From: Oscillospiraceae bacterium
GTDB taxonomy: Bacteria > Bacillota > Clostridia > Oscillospirales > Ruminococcaceae
Direction of reading: 5' to 3'
DNA length: 64,000 nt
NCBI GenBank assembly: GCA_021200565.1
Contig: JAJQGJ010000016.1
Coordinates: forward strand, 1-64,000
Below the pieces are notes generated by a model, which was not told the DNA's origin, searched no databases, and saw nothing but the letters and a program-made list of their open reading frames with translations. Below, piece by piece: positions 24,491 through 31,933 of the stretch (position 1 is the stretch's first letter; every line of letters starts with the position of its first letter). The position numbers and the translations under genes are program-made.

Positions 24491-25974
24491 CCGAACGCAC
24501 TGTCAAGCAGCATCCGCTGAAGCTTTTTTCTTATACCACACGCTATTTCTGGCTTCTTATCATTCCGCTTGTGAGAAGCCTTTATTCCATTTCCCTTGAT
24601 GTCGATTCGCTTCGGGTGTGGCTTATGGGTACATGGATGGATTTGCTTGTTATCGGCGCTATCCTCATTTTCGCATGGAGACGGTGGGAGCATGTCTATG
24701 TCAGGTTCGACGACAGGCGGATTTCGGTCACCAAGGGCAAAATCTACTCGACGCAGGATGTAATCTTTTACGACGATATAAGCTCATTAAGCGTCAACCA
24801 GAGCCTTTTTCTCAAGCTTTTCGGTGCGTGCACCGTCACAATCGGCACGAATGCCGGAGCACTTAGCCGGGCTCAGGACGATATTTCGCTGACGCTCCGG
24901 AAATCGGACGCCGACAGGCTCTATGCCCGGGTCAAGAAGTCGAGGGCGAAAAGCCTCAGATATTCGGTCACTCCGAATAAATTCCGGCTGGTGCTCTATT
25001 CGTTCATCTCGTCATCGACGCTTTCGGGAACAGTGGTAATCCTGGCGTTTTTGTACGAGACATCAAGAATGTTTGATCGAGAAGTCGAGGCTCAGCTAAT
25101 TATGGACACCTTAAGCGACGTTGTGAACCGGGCTGCCGCATTTGTGCCGCCGGTTGTAGCGGGCGTTTCTGTGGTCATAATTATCGGGTGGCTGGTTTCA
25201 TTTATAACAAATATCTTCTGCTTCTGGAGCTATTCGCTGACCCGCTGCTCGGACAGCTTATACATCAAAAGCGGTCTTATCGAGAGAAACCGGCACATTC
25301 TGGCTCTTGACAAAATAAACAGCGTCGATTTAAGACAAAACCTCATCTCGAAGCTTTTGAGAATATCGTCGCTTCATTGCGACTGTGCCGGCTACGGCGA
25401 AACCGGAAGAGCTGAGACGTCGGTGGTCATGCCAATAGCGACGGAGAGGGAGATTAACTCGACTGTTGCCGAGATATTCCCTGGAATTCCCTCCGAATCG
25501 GTCTACCACAAGCCAAAGCTCGACCTGAAGCCGACATTTCAGAGCTACTGGATGTTCTACTATGCGCCGGTTGTGCTGGCAATTCTGCCGCTTGTTATCT
25601 ACTTTATTCTCTTTGCGATATTCCCATCCTGGCGTTCGGTTATCAGGGTTGGGCTCATCGTTGCGGAAGTCCCTGCAATCTGGCTGACGATTGTCAAGAC
25701 TCTTGCAGTCTTCAAAACGGGAATTGCAGTGAACGGCGATTACATCACCATGCGCTATTCCATGTTCTACACCTTCCACACTGTAGTTGTCCCGAAGGAC
25801 AGGATTGTGAAGGTAGTTCTGAGGCAGACCTACCTCCAAACCGTCACCGGCAACTGCTCCGCCGTCATCTACACTGCCTCCCGAGGCACCTCCAAGCACG
25901 TAATCACCGGACTTCGGCTCAACAGAACGCTCGGGTTCTTTGAGAAGAATGGGGTGGATTTGTATTTTGAGTAA
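24487..25974 (+). CDS. Multi-PH-domain membrane protein (YdbT-like)
   Basis: 495 residues. Three hydrophobic regions (about 15-60, 170-250, 355-395) alternate with bPH_2 domains, for example VRFDDRRISVTKGKIYSTQD, SLYIKSGLIERNRHILALDK and GDYITMRYSMFYTFHTVVVP. This follows the YdbT layout of repeated PH units. It is coupled to the short partner upstream. Role unknown. Confidence 0.8.
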   Translation: MTERTVKQHPLKLFSYTTRYFWLLIIPLVRSLYSISLDVDSLRVWLMGTWMDLLVIGAILIFAWRRWEHVYVRFDDRRISVTKGKIYSTQDVIFYDDISSLSVNQSLFLKLFGACTVTIGTNAGALSRAQDDISLTLRKSDADRLYARVKKSRAKSLRYSVTPNKFRLVLYSFISSSTLSGTVVILAFLYETSRMFDREVEAQLIMDTLSDVVNRAAAFVPPVVAGVSVVIIIGWLVSFITNIFCFWSYSLTRCSDSLYIKSGLIERNRHILALDKINSVDLRQNLISKLLRISSLHCDCAGYGETGRAETSVVMPIATEREINSTVAEIFPGIPSESVYHKPKLDLKPTFQSYWMFYYAPVVLAILPLVIYFILFAIFPSWRSVIRVGLIVAEVPAIWLTIVKTLAVFKTGIAVNGDYITMRYSMFYTFHTVVVPKDRIVKVVLRQTYLQTVTGNCSAVIYTASRGTSKHVITGLRLNRTLGFFEKNGVDLYFE

Positions 25975-25985
25975 TTCGATATTAG

Positions 25986-26088
25986 TCGGCTACGATGGCT
26001 TGCGCCATCTCCGCCGACGCCGCTCCCTTTGGTCGCGGCACCTCTCAGTCACGCCTGCGGCGTGCCAGCTCCCCTTGACAGGGGAGCC
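25986..26088. repeat. Family B repeat, inverted orientation, with extra hairpins
   Basis: Extra hairpins around 25990-26040 (GATGGCTTGCGCCATC) are followed by ACCTCTCAGTCACGCCTG, GCACGCCGCAGGCGTG-like stem and CTCCCCTTGACAGGGGAG at 26070-26087. In this orientation the loop sequence gives TTGACA, a consensus -35. Confidence 0.8.
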
Positions 26089-26104
26089 ATTTGTGTGCTA
26101 TACT
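26075..26104 (+). promoter_or_regulatory. Promoter of the DUF3791-DUF3990 module, -35 inside a repeat
   Basis: TTGACA (26075-26080) belongs to the family B hairpin; 18 bases later comes TATACT (26099-26104). The start codon is only 24 bases further, giving a very short leader with GAGGTG as ribosome site. Confidence 0.65.
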
Positions 26105-26127
26105 AATTTTAGAATTGAGGTGTCTTT

Positions 26128-26346
26128 ATGAGCGACAGAATAAAAAAAGAATCTGATTTGATTGTTGTGGCGGTTGCGGAAGAATTTGGATATAAGAAGA
26201 ATATGGAAATGAGCGAAGTTCTGAAGCTGTTTGAAGATAAAGGCATCTTCGAGCTCTTAAGGTCGCAATATGACGTGCTTCACACGCTCGATTTGAGTGA
26301 GGGCACCGAATATGTAGAGGATTATCTGGCGAGGTCGGTCGCATGA
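26128..26346 (+). CDS. DUF3791 small protein, putative antitoxin
   Basis: 72 residues, acidic and helical. The segment VVAVAEEFGYKKNMEMSEVL and the end LHTLDLSEGTEYVEDYL match the DUF3791 family, commonly found next to DUF3990 genes. It is first in a three-gene unit and overlaps the toxin-like gene by 4 bases (ATGA), an order usual for an antitoxin. The antitoxin role is inference. Confidence 0.75.
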   Translation: MSDRIKKESDLIVVAVAEEFGYKKNMEMSEVLKLFEDKGIFELLRSQYDVLHTLDLSEGTEYVEDYLARSVA

Positions 26347-26828
26347 TTAAGCTTACTTTATACCACGGAACAGACAGCGATTTTAAAGAAATTGATTTGT
26401 CGAAATCTCTCGAAAAAAGAGACTTCGGCACGGGATTCTATACCACAACACTCTCGTCTCAAGCCGAAAGATGGGCTATAAACAAGAAAACGAGAAACCA
26501 GAGCGAACACGCTTATATTTATGTGTACGAAGCGGCGATAACAGACGCTCTCTCAGTGAAGTCTTTTGACGGACTGTCTCTCGATTGGCTGGAAATGGTA
26601 CGGGCAAACCGCCAACTTGGCGGAGTTCAGCATAATTTCGACGTGGTTATCGGTCCTGTCGCCAACGACGACACCATGCTCACAGTAAACAGATTCATTC
26701 AGGGCATCTACACAGCCGAGGAAGCCCTTGAACGCCTACGCTTTTCAAAGGCGAACGACCAAGTTTCGTTTCATACCGAAGCGGCAGTTTCCTGCCTGAA
26801 GCTTATCAGGAGGTACCAAGTTGATTGA
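26343..26828 (+). CDS. DUF3990 ADP-ribosyltransferase-like protein, putative toxin
   Basis: 161 residues. DUF3990 has been placed in the ADP-ribosyltransferase superfamily. Visible motifs are LYHGTDSDFKEID at the N-terminus (first strand His), KRDFGTGFYTTTLSSQAERW (second strand Tyr region), FDVVIGPVANDDTM, and a late NDQVSFHTEAAVSCL segment in place of the usual third-strand Glu/Gln motif. The enzyme would move ADP-ribose from NAD to an unknown target. It overlaps both neighbours, so all three are translated together. Confidence 0.78.
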   Translation: MIKLTLYHGTDSDFKEIDLSKSLEKRDFGTGFYTTTLSSQAERWAINKKTRNQSEHAYIYVYEAAITDALSVKSFDGLSLDWLEMVRANRQLGGVQHNFDVVIGPVANDDTMLTVNRFIQGIYTAEEALERLRFSKANDQVSFHTEAAVSCLKLIRRYQVD

Positions 26829-27060
26829 GAAATACACCTATCACGGAATAGACATCACTCTAGATGTTTACGAGAAGATTCAATCGGTCGTTGAACTGAT
26901 TGCAAAGAAGGAAAGCAAGTCCTTCGACGAATGCTATGCAATGTTTTCTAAGTCAAGAACCTACCGCAATATTCAGCTCACAAATACAGAAATGTGGGCG
27001 GAAAGCGCAGAATTTATCGTGGATGAATACTACAGGGAAAAACCGATTAAAAAAGATTAA
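26821..27060 (+). CDS. Third gene of the DUF3990 module, small acidic protein
   Basis: 79 residues from a TTG start at 26821, supported by AGGAGGT 6 bases upstream and an 8-base overlap with the toxin-like gene. The C-terminal half (FDECYAMFSKSRTYRNIQ then MWAESAEFIVDEYY) resembles small helical partner proteins seen in such loci. I do not recognise a defined family with certainty. It may be a second antitoxin or an accessory factor. Confidence 0.65.
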   Translation: MIEKYTYHGIDITLDVYEKIQSVVELIAKKESKSFDECYAMFSKSRTYRNIQLTNTEMWAESAEFIVDEYYREKPIKKD

Positions 27061-27061
27061 G

Positions 27062-27093
27062 AAAATCCCCGCAGAGTGCGGGGATTTTCTTTT
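27062..27093 (+). terminator. Terminator of the DUF3990 module
   Basis: AAAATCCCCGCA-GAG-TGCGGGGATTTT followed by CTTTTA. It closes the three-gene unit 2 bases after its last stop. Confidence 0.9.
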
Positions 27094-27277
27094 ACCTCCG
27101 CTACAAGCCTGAACGAATTTGGTCATTTTCACGAAAAAAACGCCTCTATTCACAATTTAGTAACACACTTAGGCTGAAAATATGCTACAATCTTTGTAAT
27201 AGTCGATAATTGCGCTTGTTTAAATTGAGCAGTGCAGTTTTGCTCAGTCTAAATCTAATGAATCAGGAGAGAAAATC

Positions 27278-28363
27278 ATGTCAAACAGACTTTTCCAGGG
27301 TATAATTCAGCGGATGCAGGAGGTTGTTAAGTGCGAAGTGGGAGTTATCGATTGCGACGCTCACATCGTCGCTTGCAGCGATTCCTCTAAGGTCGGTTAC
27401 ACTAACGACCTGATCTCTTCGGAGCTGAGCGAATCATACGATTACTTCATGCGTGACGGTTATACCTATATGCCAATAGGCGGCAAGGGTGCAGCTGAAT
27501 TCTATGTCTTCGTCGAGGGAACAGACGAGGAAGCCTATAAGTACGCAGGGCTTCTTTGCATCAGCCTTGAAAACGTCCAGCAGCTCTATGACGAAAAGTA
27601 TGACAGGGGCAATTTTGTCAAAAACGTCGTCCTTGACAACATCCTTCCGGGAGATATTCCCCTGAAAGCCAGAGAGCTTCACTTCAATTCAAACGTCCCG
27701 AGAGCTGTTTTTCTCATCAGAATCATCTCGTCGAACGACATTTCCGCATTCGACGTTATCCAGAATCTCTTCCCGGACAAGACTAAGGACTTCACCTTCA
27801 CAATTAACGAAAACGACATCGTTCTCGTCAAGGAGGTCAGATCTCTTAACGATCCGAGCGACCTTGAGAAGCTCGCCTATTCGATTGCCGACACGCTTCT
27901 GAGCGAATTCTACACAAGAGTCAACATCGGTCTTGGAACCATTGTCGACGATGTGAGAAACTTAGCTGTTTCGTTCAAGGAAGCCCAGATGGCGCTCGAA
28001 GTCGGAAAGGTGTTCGACACCGAAAAGAACATCGTGAGCTACGAAAGCCTCGGCATTGCAAGACTTATCTATCACCTCCCGACAACCCTCTGCGAGACGT
28101 TCTTAAAAGAGGTCTTCAAGAAGGGCTCAATCGAGTCCTTAGACCAGGAAACCCTCTTCACCATCCAGAAGTTCTTTGAGAACAACCTTAACGTCTCGGA
28201 AACCTCCCGTAAGCTCTTTGTCCACAGAAACACTCTGGTTTACAGACTTGAGAAGATCAAGAAGCTCACCGGCTTGGATCTGAGGGAATTCGACCACGCA
28301 ATCGTATTCAAGATTGCACTTATGGTCAAGAAGTATTTAACCGCAAACCCAGTTAAATTCTGA
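27278..28363 (+). CDS. PucR/CdaR-type transcriptional regulator
   Basis: 361 residues. A sensory N-terminal part (about 1-120), a GGDEF-like CdaR middle domain (about 135-260, with VNIGLGTIVDDVRNLAVSFK) and a C-terminal PucR helix-turn-helix (about 300-355, NLNVSETSRKLFVHRNTLVY). Members regulate sugar diacid, purine or amino-acid genes; the target here is not evident since the gene is alone. AGGAGAG precedes the ATG. TACAAT at about 27186 is a likely -10, and TGAGCA...TGCTCA (27227-27247) in the leader could be an operator or hairpin. Confidence 0.85.
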   Translation: MSNRLFQGIIQRMQEVVKCEVGVIDCDAHIVACSDSSKVGYTNDLISSELSESYDYFMRDGYTYMPIGGKGAAEFYVFVEGTDEEAYKYAGLLCISLENVQQLYDEKYDRGNFVKNVVLDNILPGDIPLKARELHFNSNVPRAVFLIRIISSNDISAFDVIQNLFPDKTKDFTFTINENDIVLVKEVRSLNDPSDLEKLAYSIADTLLSEFYTRVNIGLGTIVDDVRNLAVSFKEAQMALEVGKVFDTEKNIVSYESLGIARLIYHLPTTLCETFLKEVFKKGSIESLDQETLFTIQKFFENNLNVSETSRKLFVHRNTLVYRLEKIKKLTGLDLREFDHAIVFKIALMVKKYLTANPVKF

Positions 28364-28373
28364 TTTCAATGAA

Positions 28374-28395
28374 AAGCCGCAATTATTTGCGGCTT
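28374..28395 (+). terminator. Hairpin after the PucR gene
   Basis: AAGCCGC-AATTATTT-GCGGCTT stem about 10 bases after the stop, without a good T-run. Confidence 0.45.
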
Positions 28396-28403
28396 AGCTG
28401 TCG

Positions 28404-28531
28404 CCAGCAAGCCCTCTCAGTCTGCGCCTATGGCGCAGCCAGCTCCCCCAAAGGGGGAGCCAAGAATTTGCGAGAAGGCAGTAACTTGGCTCTCCCTCTG
28501 GGAGAGCTGTCAGCGAAGCTGACTGAGAGGG
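28404..28531. repeat. Two family B repeats facing each other
   Basis: An inverted copy (about 28411-28461, CCAGCTCCCCCAAAGGGGGA) is followed by a direct copy (about 28488-28531, GGCTCTCCCTCTGGGAGAGC then CAGCGAAGCTG). Together they fill the gap before ftsE. Confidence 0.75.
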
Positions 28532-28564
28532 TACGAAGTGCGACATCGCCGCAGGCGATGGGAA

Positions 28565-28588
28565 CGGGCGGATAATATCCGCCCCTAC
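28565..28588. repeat. Family A repeat, single arm
   Basis: CGGGCGGATAATATCCGCCC followed by CTAC, 40 bases before ftsE. Confidence 0.75.
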
Positions 28589-28627
28589 AGTCAAATATTC
28601 ACTACCCACATAACTACGGAGAATAAA

Positions 28628-29311
28628 ATGGTAGAATTCAAAAACGTCTCATACACTTATCCCAACGGGCAGCATGCGTTGTCCAAGGTTAATTTAGATA
28701 TTGCAGATGGCGAATTTGCTTTTGTCGTCGGTGCGTCCGGTGCGGGCAAATCTACGCTCATAAAGCTCATCCTAAGAGAGCTCACCGCCACCCAGGGCGA
28801 CATCCACGTCAACGGCTTCGACCTTAATAAGCTTAAGCCAAGAAAGGTTCCGGAGCTGAGGCGAACCATCGGCGTTGTGTTCCAGGACTTCCGGCTCATC
28901 CCGAACCTGACCGTCTACGACAACGTGGCGTTTGCTCTTCGTGCAATCGACGCCCCGACAAAGTATATCCGCTCACGTGTTCCATATGTCATCAGCCTTG
29001 TAGGGCTTGCACAGAAAGCGAAATCCTACCCGAATGACCTTTCGGGTGGCGAGCAGCAGAGAGTTGCGCTGGCGAGGGCTCTTGTCAACGACCCTCAGCT
29101 CATCATCGCCGACGAGCCTACAGGAAACGTTGACCCGGCAAGAAGCTTCGAGATTGTCGATCTCTTAAAGGGCATCAATGCCTGCGGGACGACAGTTCTC
29201 ATGGTCACCCACCAGCACGATCTGGTTCGCTATTTCGGTGGCAGAATCATCAACATCAACACCGGCGAGATTGTCTTTGATGAAGTCATAGGAGGCGCAG
29301 ATGAGGCCTAA
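28628..29311 (+). CDS. ftsE: Cell division ATPase FtsE
   Basis: 227 residues from the ATG at 28628, where the protein begins VEFKNVSYTYPNG as in FtsE; the longer frame runs into repeat DNA. Walker A VGASGAGKSTL, Q-loop VFQDFRLIP, signature LSGGEQQRVALARAL and Walker B LIIADEPTGNVDP are intact. With FtsX it drives peptidoglycan hydrolase activation at the divisome. It overlaps ftsX by 11 bases. Confidence 0.95.
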   Translation: MVEFKNVSYTYPNGQHALSKVNLDIADGEFAFVVGASGAGKSTLIKLILRELTATQGDIHVNGFDLNKLKPRKVPELRRTIGVVFQDFRLIPNLTVYDNVAFALRAIDAPTKYIRSRVPYVISLVGLAQKAKSYPNDLSGGEQQRVALARALVNDPQLIIADEPTGNVDPARSFEIVDLLKGINACGTTVLMVTHQHDLVRYFGGRIININTGEIVFDEVIGGADEA

Positions 29312-30206
29312 TAGCGTTAAATACCTTGTGGGGCAGGGCTTCAGAGGCATCTGGTACAACAGAATCAACTCGTTTGCCTCACTCTGCATCATAACCATAT
29401 CACTTCTGATGGTCGGAGTTTCGGTTCTCTTAGGCGTCAACATCAACGAAATGATCGGCGCCATTGAGGACAAGAACGAGGTTGTTGTCATAATTGAGGA
29501 CGGAACCCCCGACAACAACGTCACTCTTCTTGGCGAGCAGCTTTCATCCTTCGACAATGTCTTCGAGGTCACCTTCTATTCGAAGGAGGAAGCCTGGGAA
29601 GAGATGCAGGAGGGCATGACCGACGAGGAGAAGAGTTTGTTTGAGCTCATCGACGAGAACCCGCTTCCCGACTCCTACAAGTGCCGTGTTTCGGACATAA
29701 CTCTTCTTGACGAAACTGTTGCCGAGATTGAAGAGCTTCAGTCAGTAGAAAGCGTTTCCGCTTCAACCGACTTTGCGAGCATCCTTATAAGCATAAGAAA
29801 CATTGCGGGAGTTCTCTTCACAGCACTCACAGCAGCTCTTATCGTCGTCTGCTTCGTTATCATTTCGAACACCACGAGAACCAGCGTCTATGCCAGACGG
29901 CGTGAAATTAACATCATGCGCTATGTCGGCGCATCGAAGAGCTTCATAAGGATCCCGTTCTTTGTTGAGGGAGTGGTTTTGGGTGCACTGTCAAGCGTCA
30001 TTGCCTATCTTCTCACATGGCTCGCCTATATCAATGTCTATGACACTCTTTCGAGCGACTTCGAGATCTGGACGATATTCGGCGTAAATGGTCTTGTAGA
30101 ATGGACCGAAATCGCCGTTCCAACCGCTGTTGCCTACCTCGTGGCGGGAATTGTCATCTCAGCTATCGGAACTGTGTTCTCAACAAGAAAGCATCTTAAT
30201 GTTTAA
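29301..30206 (+). CDS. ftsX: Cell division protein FtsX
   Basis: 301 residues. One N-terminal helix (about 22-44), a large extracellular loop (about 50-170) that contacts the hydrolase, then three helices in the FtsX permease domain. NTTRTSVYARRREINIMRYV is the typical coupling segment. It follows ftsE directly and precedes an M23 hydrolase, its likely client. Confidence 0.94.
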   Translation: MRPNSVKYLVGQGFRGIWYNRINSFASLCIITISLLMVGVSVLLGVNINEMIGAIEDKNEVVVIIEDGTPDNNVTLLGEQLSSFDNVFEVTFYSKEEAWEEMQEGMTDEEKSLFELIDENPLPDSYKCRVSDITLLDETVAEIEELQSVESVSASTDFASILISIRNIAGVLFTALTAALIVVCFVIISNTTRTSVYARRREINIMRYVGASKSFIRIPFFVEGVVLGALSSVIAYLLTWLAYINVYDTLSSDFEIWTIFGVNGLVEWTEIAVPTAVAYLVAGIVISAIGTVFSTRKHLNV

Positions 30207-30342
30207 CCCCTCAGTCAGCTGCTTCGCAGCTGACAGCTCCCCTTTCAGGGGGAGCCTATTAGTGCCTCTCCCAAAGCTTTCATCAGCTGCAAAAAGCCTC
30301 CCCTGAAAGGGGAGGGAGACCGGCGAAGCCGGTGGAGGGGTT
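30206..30342. repeat. Two family B repeats between ftsX and the M23 gene
   Basis: An inverted copy begins at the ftsX stop (ACCCCTCAGTCAGCTGCTTC, then GCTCCCCTTTCAGGGGGAGC). A direct copy follows with CCCCTGAAAGGGGAGGG, a CGGCGAAGCCG hairpin and GGAGGGGTT. The TAA of ftsX adjoins the repeat end. Confidence 0.75.
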
Positions 30343-30358
30343 TCCGAAAGGATTTCCC

Positions 30359-31666
30359 ATGAAACATCGCACTTTTTTAAAACGCTTCAACATATTTCTG
30401 ACTGCCTTGGTTGTCGGGCTGACTGGAATCGTTCTGTCTACCGGCAGCTCTTCCATCGCCCACGCTGATTCCTCTCAGGAGGAGCTTGAGGACAGGCTCA
30501 ACGAGATCGCCAGCGAGATGGACAAGCTTGACGACAAAATAGCCGACCTTGAGGACGACATCGACAAGGAAGAGGAATATCAGGACTCTATCGACGAGCA
30601 GATTGAAACCACCGAAGAGTACATACGCACACTCACCGAGCTCATTTCTGAGTACAACTCCCAGATTGATGACCTTGAAGCCGAGATTGCAGAGCGTGAA
30701 GAGGACATCGCCGCTACTGAGGAGCTCATCGCCGCAGAAAAGGAAGAGATCGACTACAACATCGACCTCTACTCCCAGAGAATCAGGGCGCTCTATGTCT
30801 CCCAGAACGATTCCATCGCCGGCATTCTTCTCGGCTCAAGTGACTTCTTCGACATGCTGATGCGAATGGAGCTCATAACAAGGGTTGCGGAGTATAATAA
30901 TAACCTCATCCAGACGCTTCTCGATCTCAAGGAGAGCTACGAAAACGACAAGGCTGTCCTTGAAGGCAAGATAGAAGACCTTGAATATGCCATCGACGAG
31001 CTCGATCAGAAGAAGTCTGAAGTCGAAGACAGGAAAGCCGAATGGGAAGAGCAGCTTGACGCTCTTGAAGAGCTCTACTCAGAAAGCAAGGCTCAGATCA
31101 AGGCTCTCGAAGCTCAGCAGGCTTCCTATGAAAAGAACAAAGACCAGTTGGAGAAGGAGCAGGCAGAGATCGAGGAAGAGATTGAAAGAATCATCCGTGA
31201 GAATGCAAGATCGGAGTATATCGGCGACCTTGAGCTCGGCACCTTCCTCTGGCCATGTCCTGGATATTACACAATCACCTCCGGCTACGGCTCACGTTGG
31301 GGCACCAAGCACTATGGCATCGACATCTCCGGCTCAGGCATCATGGGCGCCGACATCACAGCTGCGAACTCGGGCTATGTATTGACCGTCTACAACGGTT
31401 GCACCCATAACTATGGCAAATCTTCATCCTGCGGCTGCGGAGGCGGCTTCGGCAACTACTGCATCATCGACCACGGCGGCGGATATGTAACTCTCTATGC
31501 CCACGCCACCAAGATAACCGTCAGCGAGGGAGATTATGTCAATACTGGCGACGTCATCGGCTCAGTCGGCTCCACCGGCTACTCAACAGGCGCCCACCTG
31601 CACTTTGAAATAAGAGTAGATGGCGAGAGACTCGACCCGGAGAGCTTTAATCTTATCAAGTACTGA
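30359..31666 (+). CDS. Murein hydrolase activator/M23 endopeptidase, EnvC- or PcsB-like
   Basis: 435 residues from the ATG at 30359 (AAAGGA upstream). Signal peptide (about 1-35), long coiled coil (about 38-300) and a C-terminal M23/LytM domain. Metal ligands are present (KHYGIDIS with H and D; HLHFEIR with the HxH pair), so unlike EnvC it should be an active endopeptidase, as for PcsB-type partners of FtsEX. A four-cysteine insertion (CTHNYGKSSSCGCGGG...C) lies inside the M23 domain. Expected to be controlled by FtsX through the coiled coil. Confidence 0.9.
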   Translation: MKHRTFLKRFNIFLTALVVGLTGIVLSTGSSSIAHADSSQEELEDRLNEIASEMDKLDDKIADLEDDIDKEEEYQDSIDEQIETTEEYIRTLTELISEYNSQIDDLEAEIAEREEDIAATEELIAAEKEEIDYNIDLYSQRIRALYVSQNDSIAGILLGSSDFFDMLMRMELITRVAEYNNNLIQTLLDLKESYENDKAVLEGKIEDLEYAIDELDQKKSEVEDRKAEWEEQLDALEELYSESKAQIKALEAQQASYEKNKDQLEKEQAEIEEEIERIIRENARSEYIGDLELGTFLWPCPGYYTITSGYGSRWGTKHYGIDISGSGIMGADITAANSGYVLTVYNGCTHNYGKSSSCGCGGGFGNYCIIDHGGGYVTLYAHATKITVSEGDYVNTGDVIGSVGSTGYSTGAHLHFEIRVDGERLDPESFNLIKY

Positions 31667-31667
31667 T

Positions 31668-31722
31668 TTGTCGGCTTCGCCGACGCCACACTTCGTGTGG
31701 CGCAAAGTGCGACAATAATCAC
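31668..31722. repeat. Tandem short hairpins
   Basis: GTCGGCTTCGCCGAC and GCCACACTTCGTGTGGC follow the M23 stop, then GCGCAAAGTGCGAC. They resemble the second hairpins of family B without its CTCCCC core and may be remnants. Confidence 0.5.
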
Positions 31723-31739
31723 CGACGAAGGTTAGAATT

Positions 31740-31892
31740 ATGAAAAATACGTCTGAAATTCAAATTAAATTGCAAATGGATTTTGACTACACCGAATGGC
31801 AAAAAAAGAAATTTGACGGCGTAAGCCCAGATGATTTCAACGCCGCTGCTGTAGCGTATGCGAAAGAAAATCCTATTCGCATAAATCCCTGA
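31740..31892 (+). CDS. Small hypothetical protein
   Basis: 50 residues: charged, with a DYTEWQKKKFDGVSPDDF centre and an AVAYAKENPIRI end. GAAGG lies 9 bases before the ATG. Not recognised. It sits between the M23 and S41 genes in the same direction, so it may be part of that unit, or a chance frame. Confidence 0.45.
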   Translation: MKNTSEIQIKLQMDFDYTEWQKKKFDGVSPDDFNAAAVAYAKENPIRINP

Positions 31893-31933
31893 TGCATTTT
31901 TCGATTACGCATTTACATTAAGGAGAGAACAGC

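Noticed and set aside
26953-27153. Minus-strand frame across the end of the DUF3990 module
   Set aside because: It spans the terminator hairpin and has no ribosome site.
28538-28627. N-terminal extension of FtsE
   Set aside because: The extra residues are coded by family A repeat DNA; the ATG at 28628 matches FtsE homologues.
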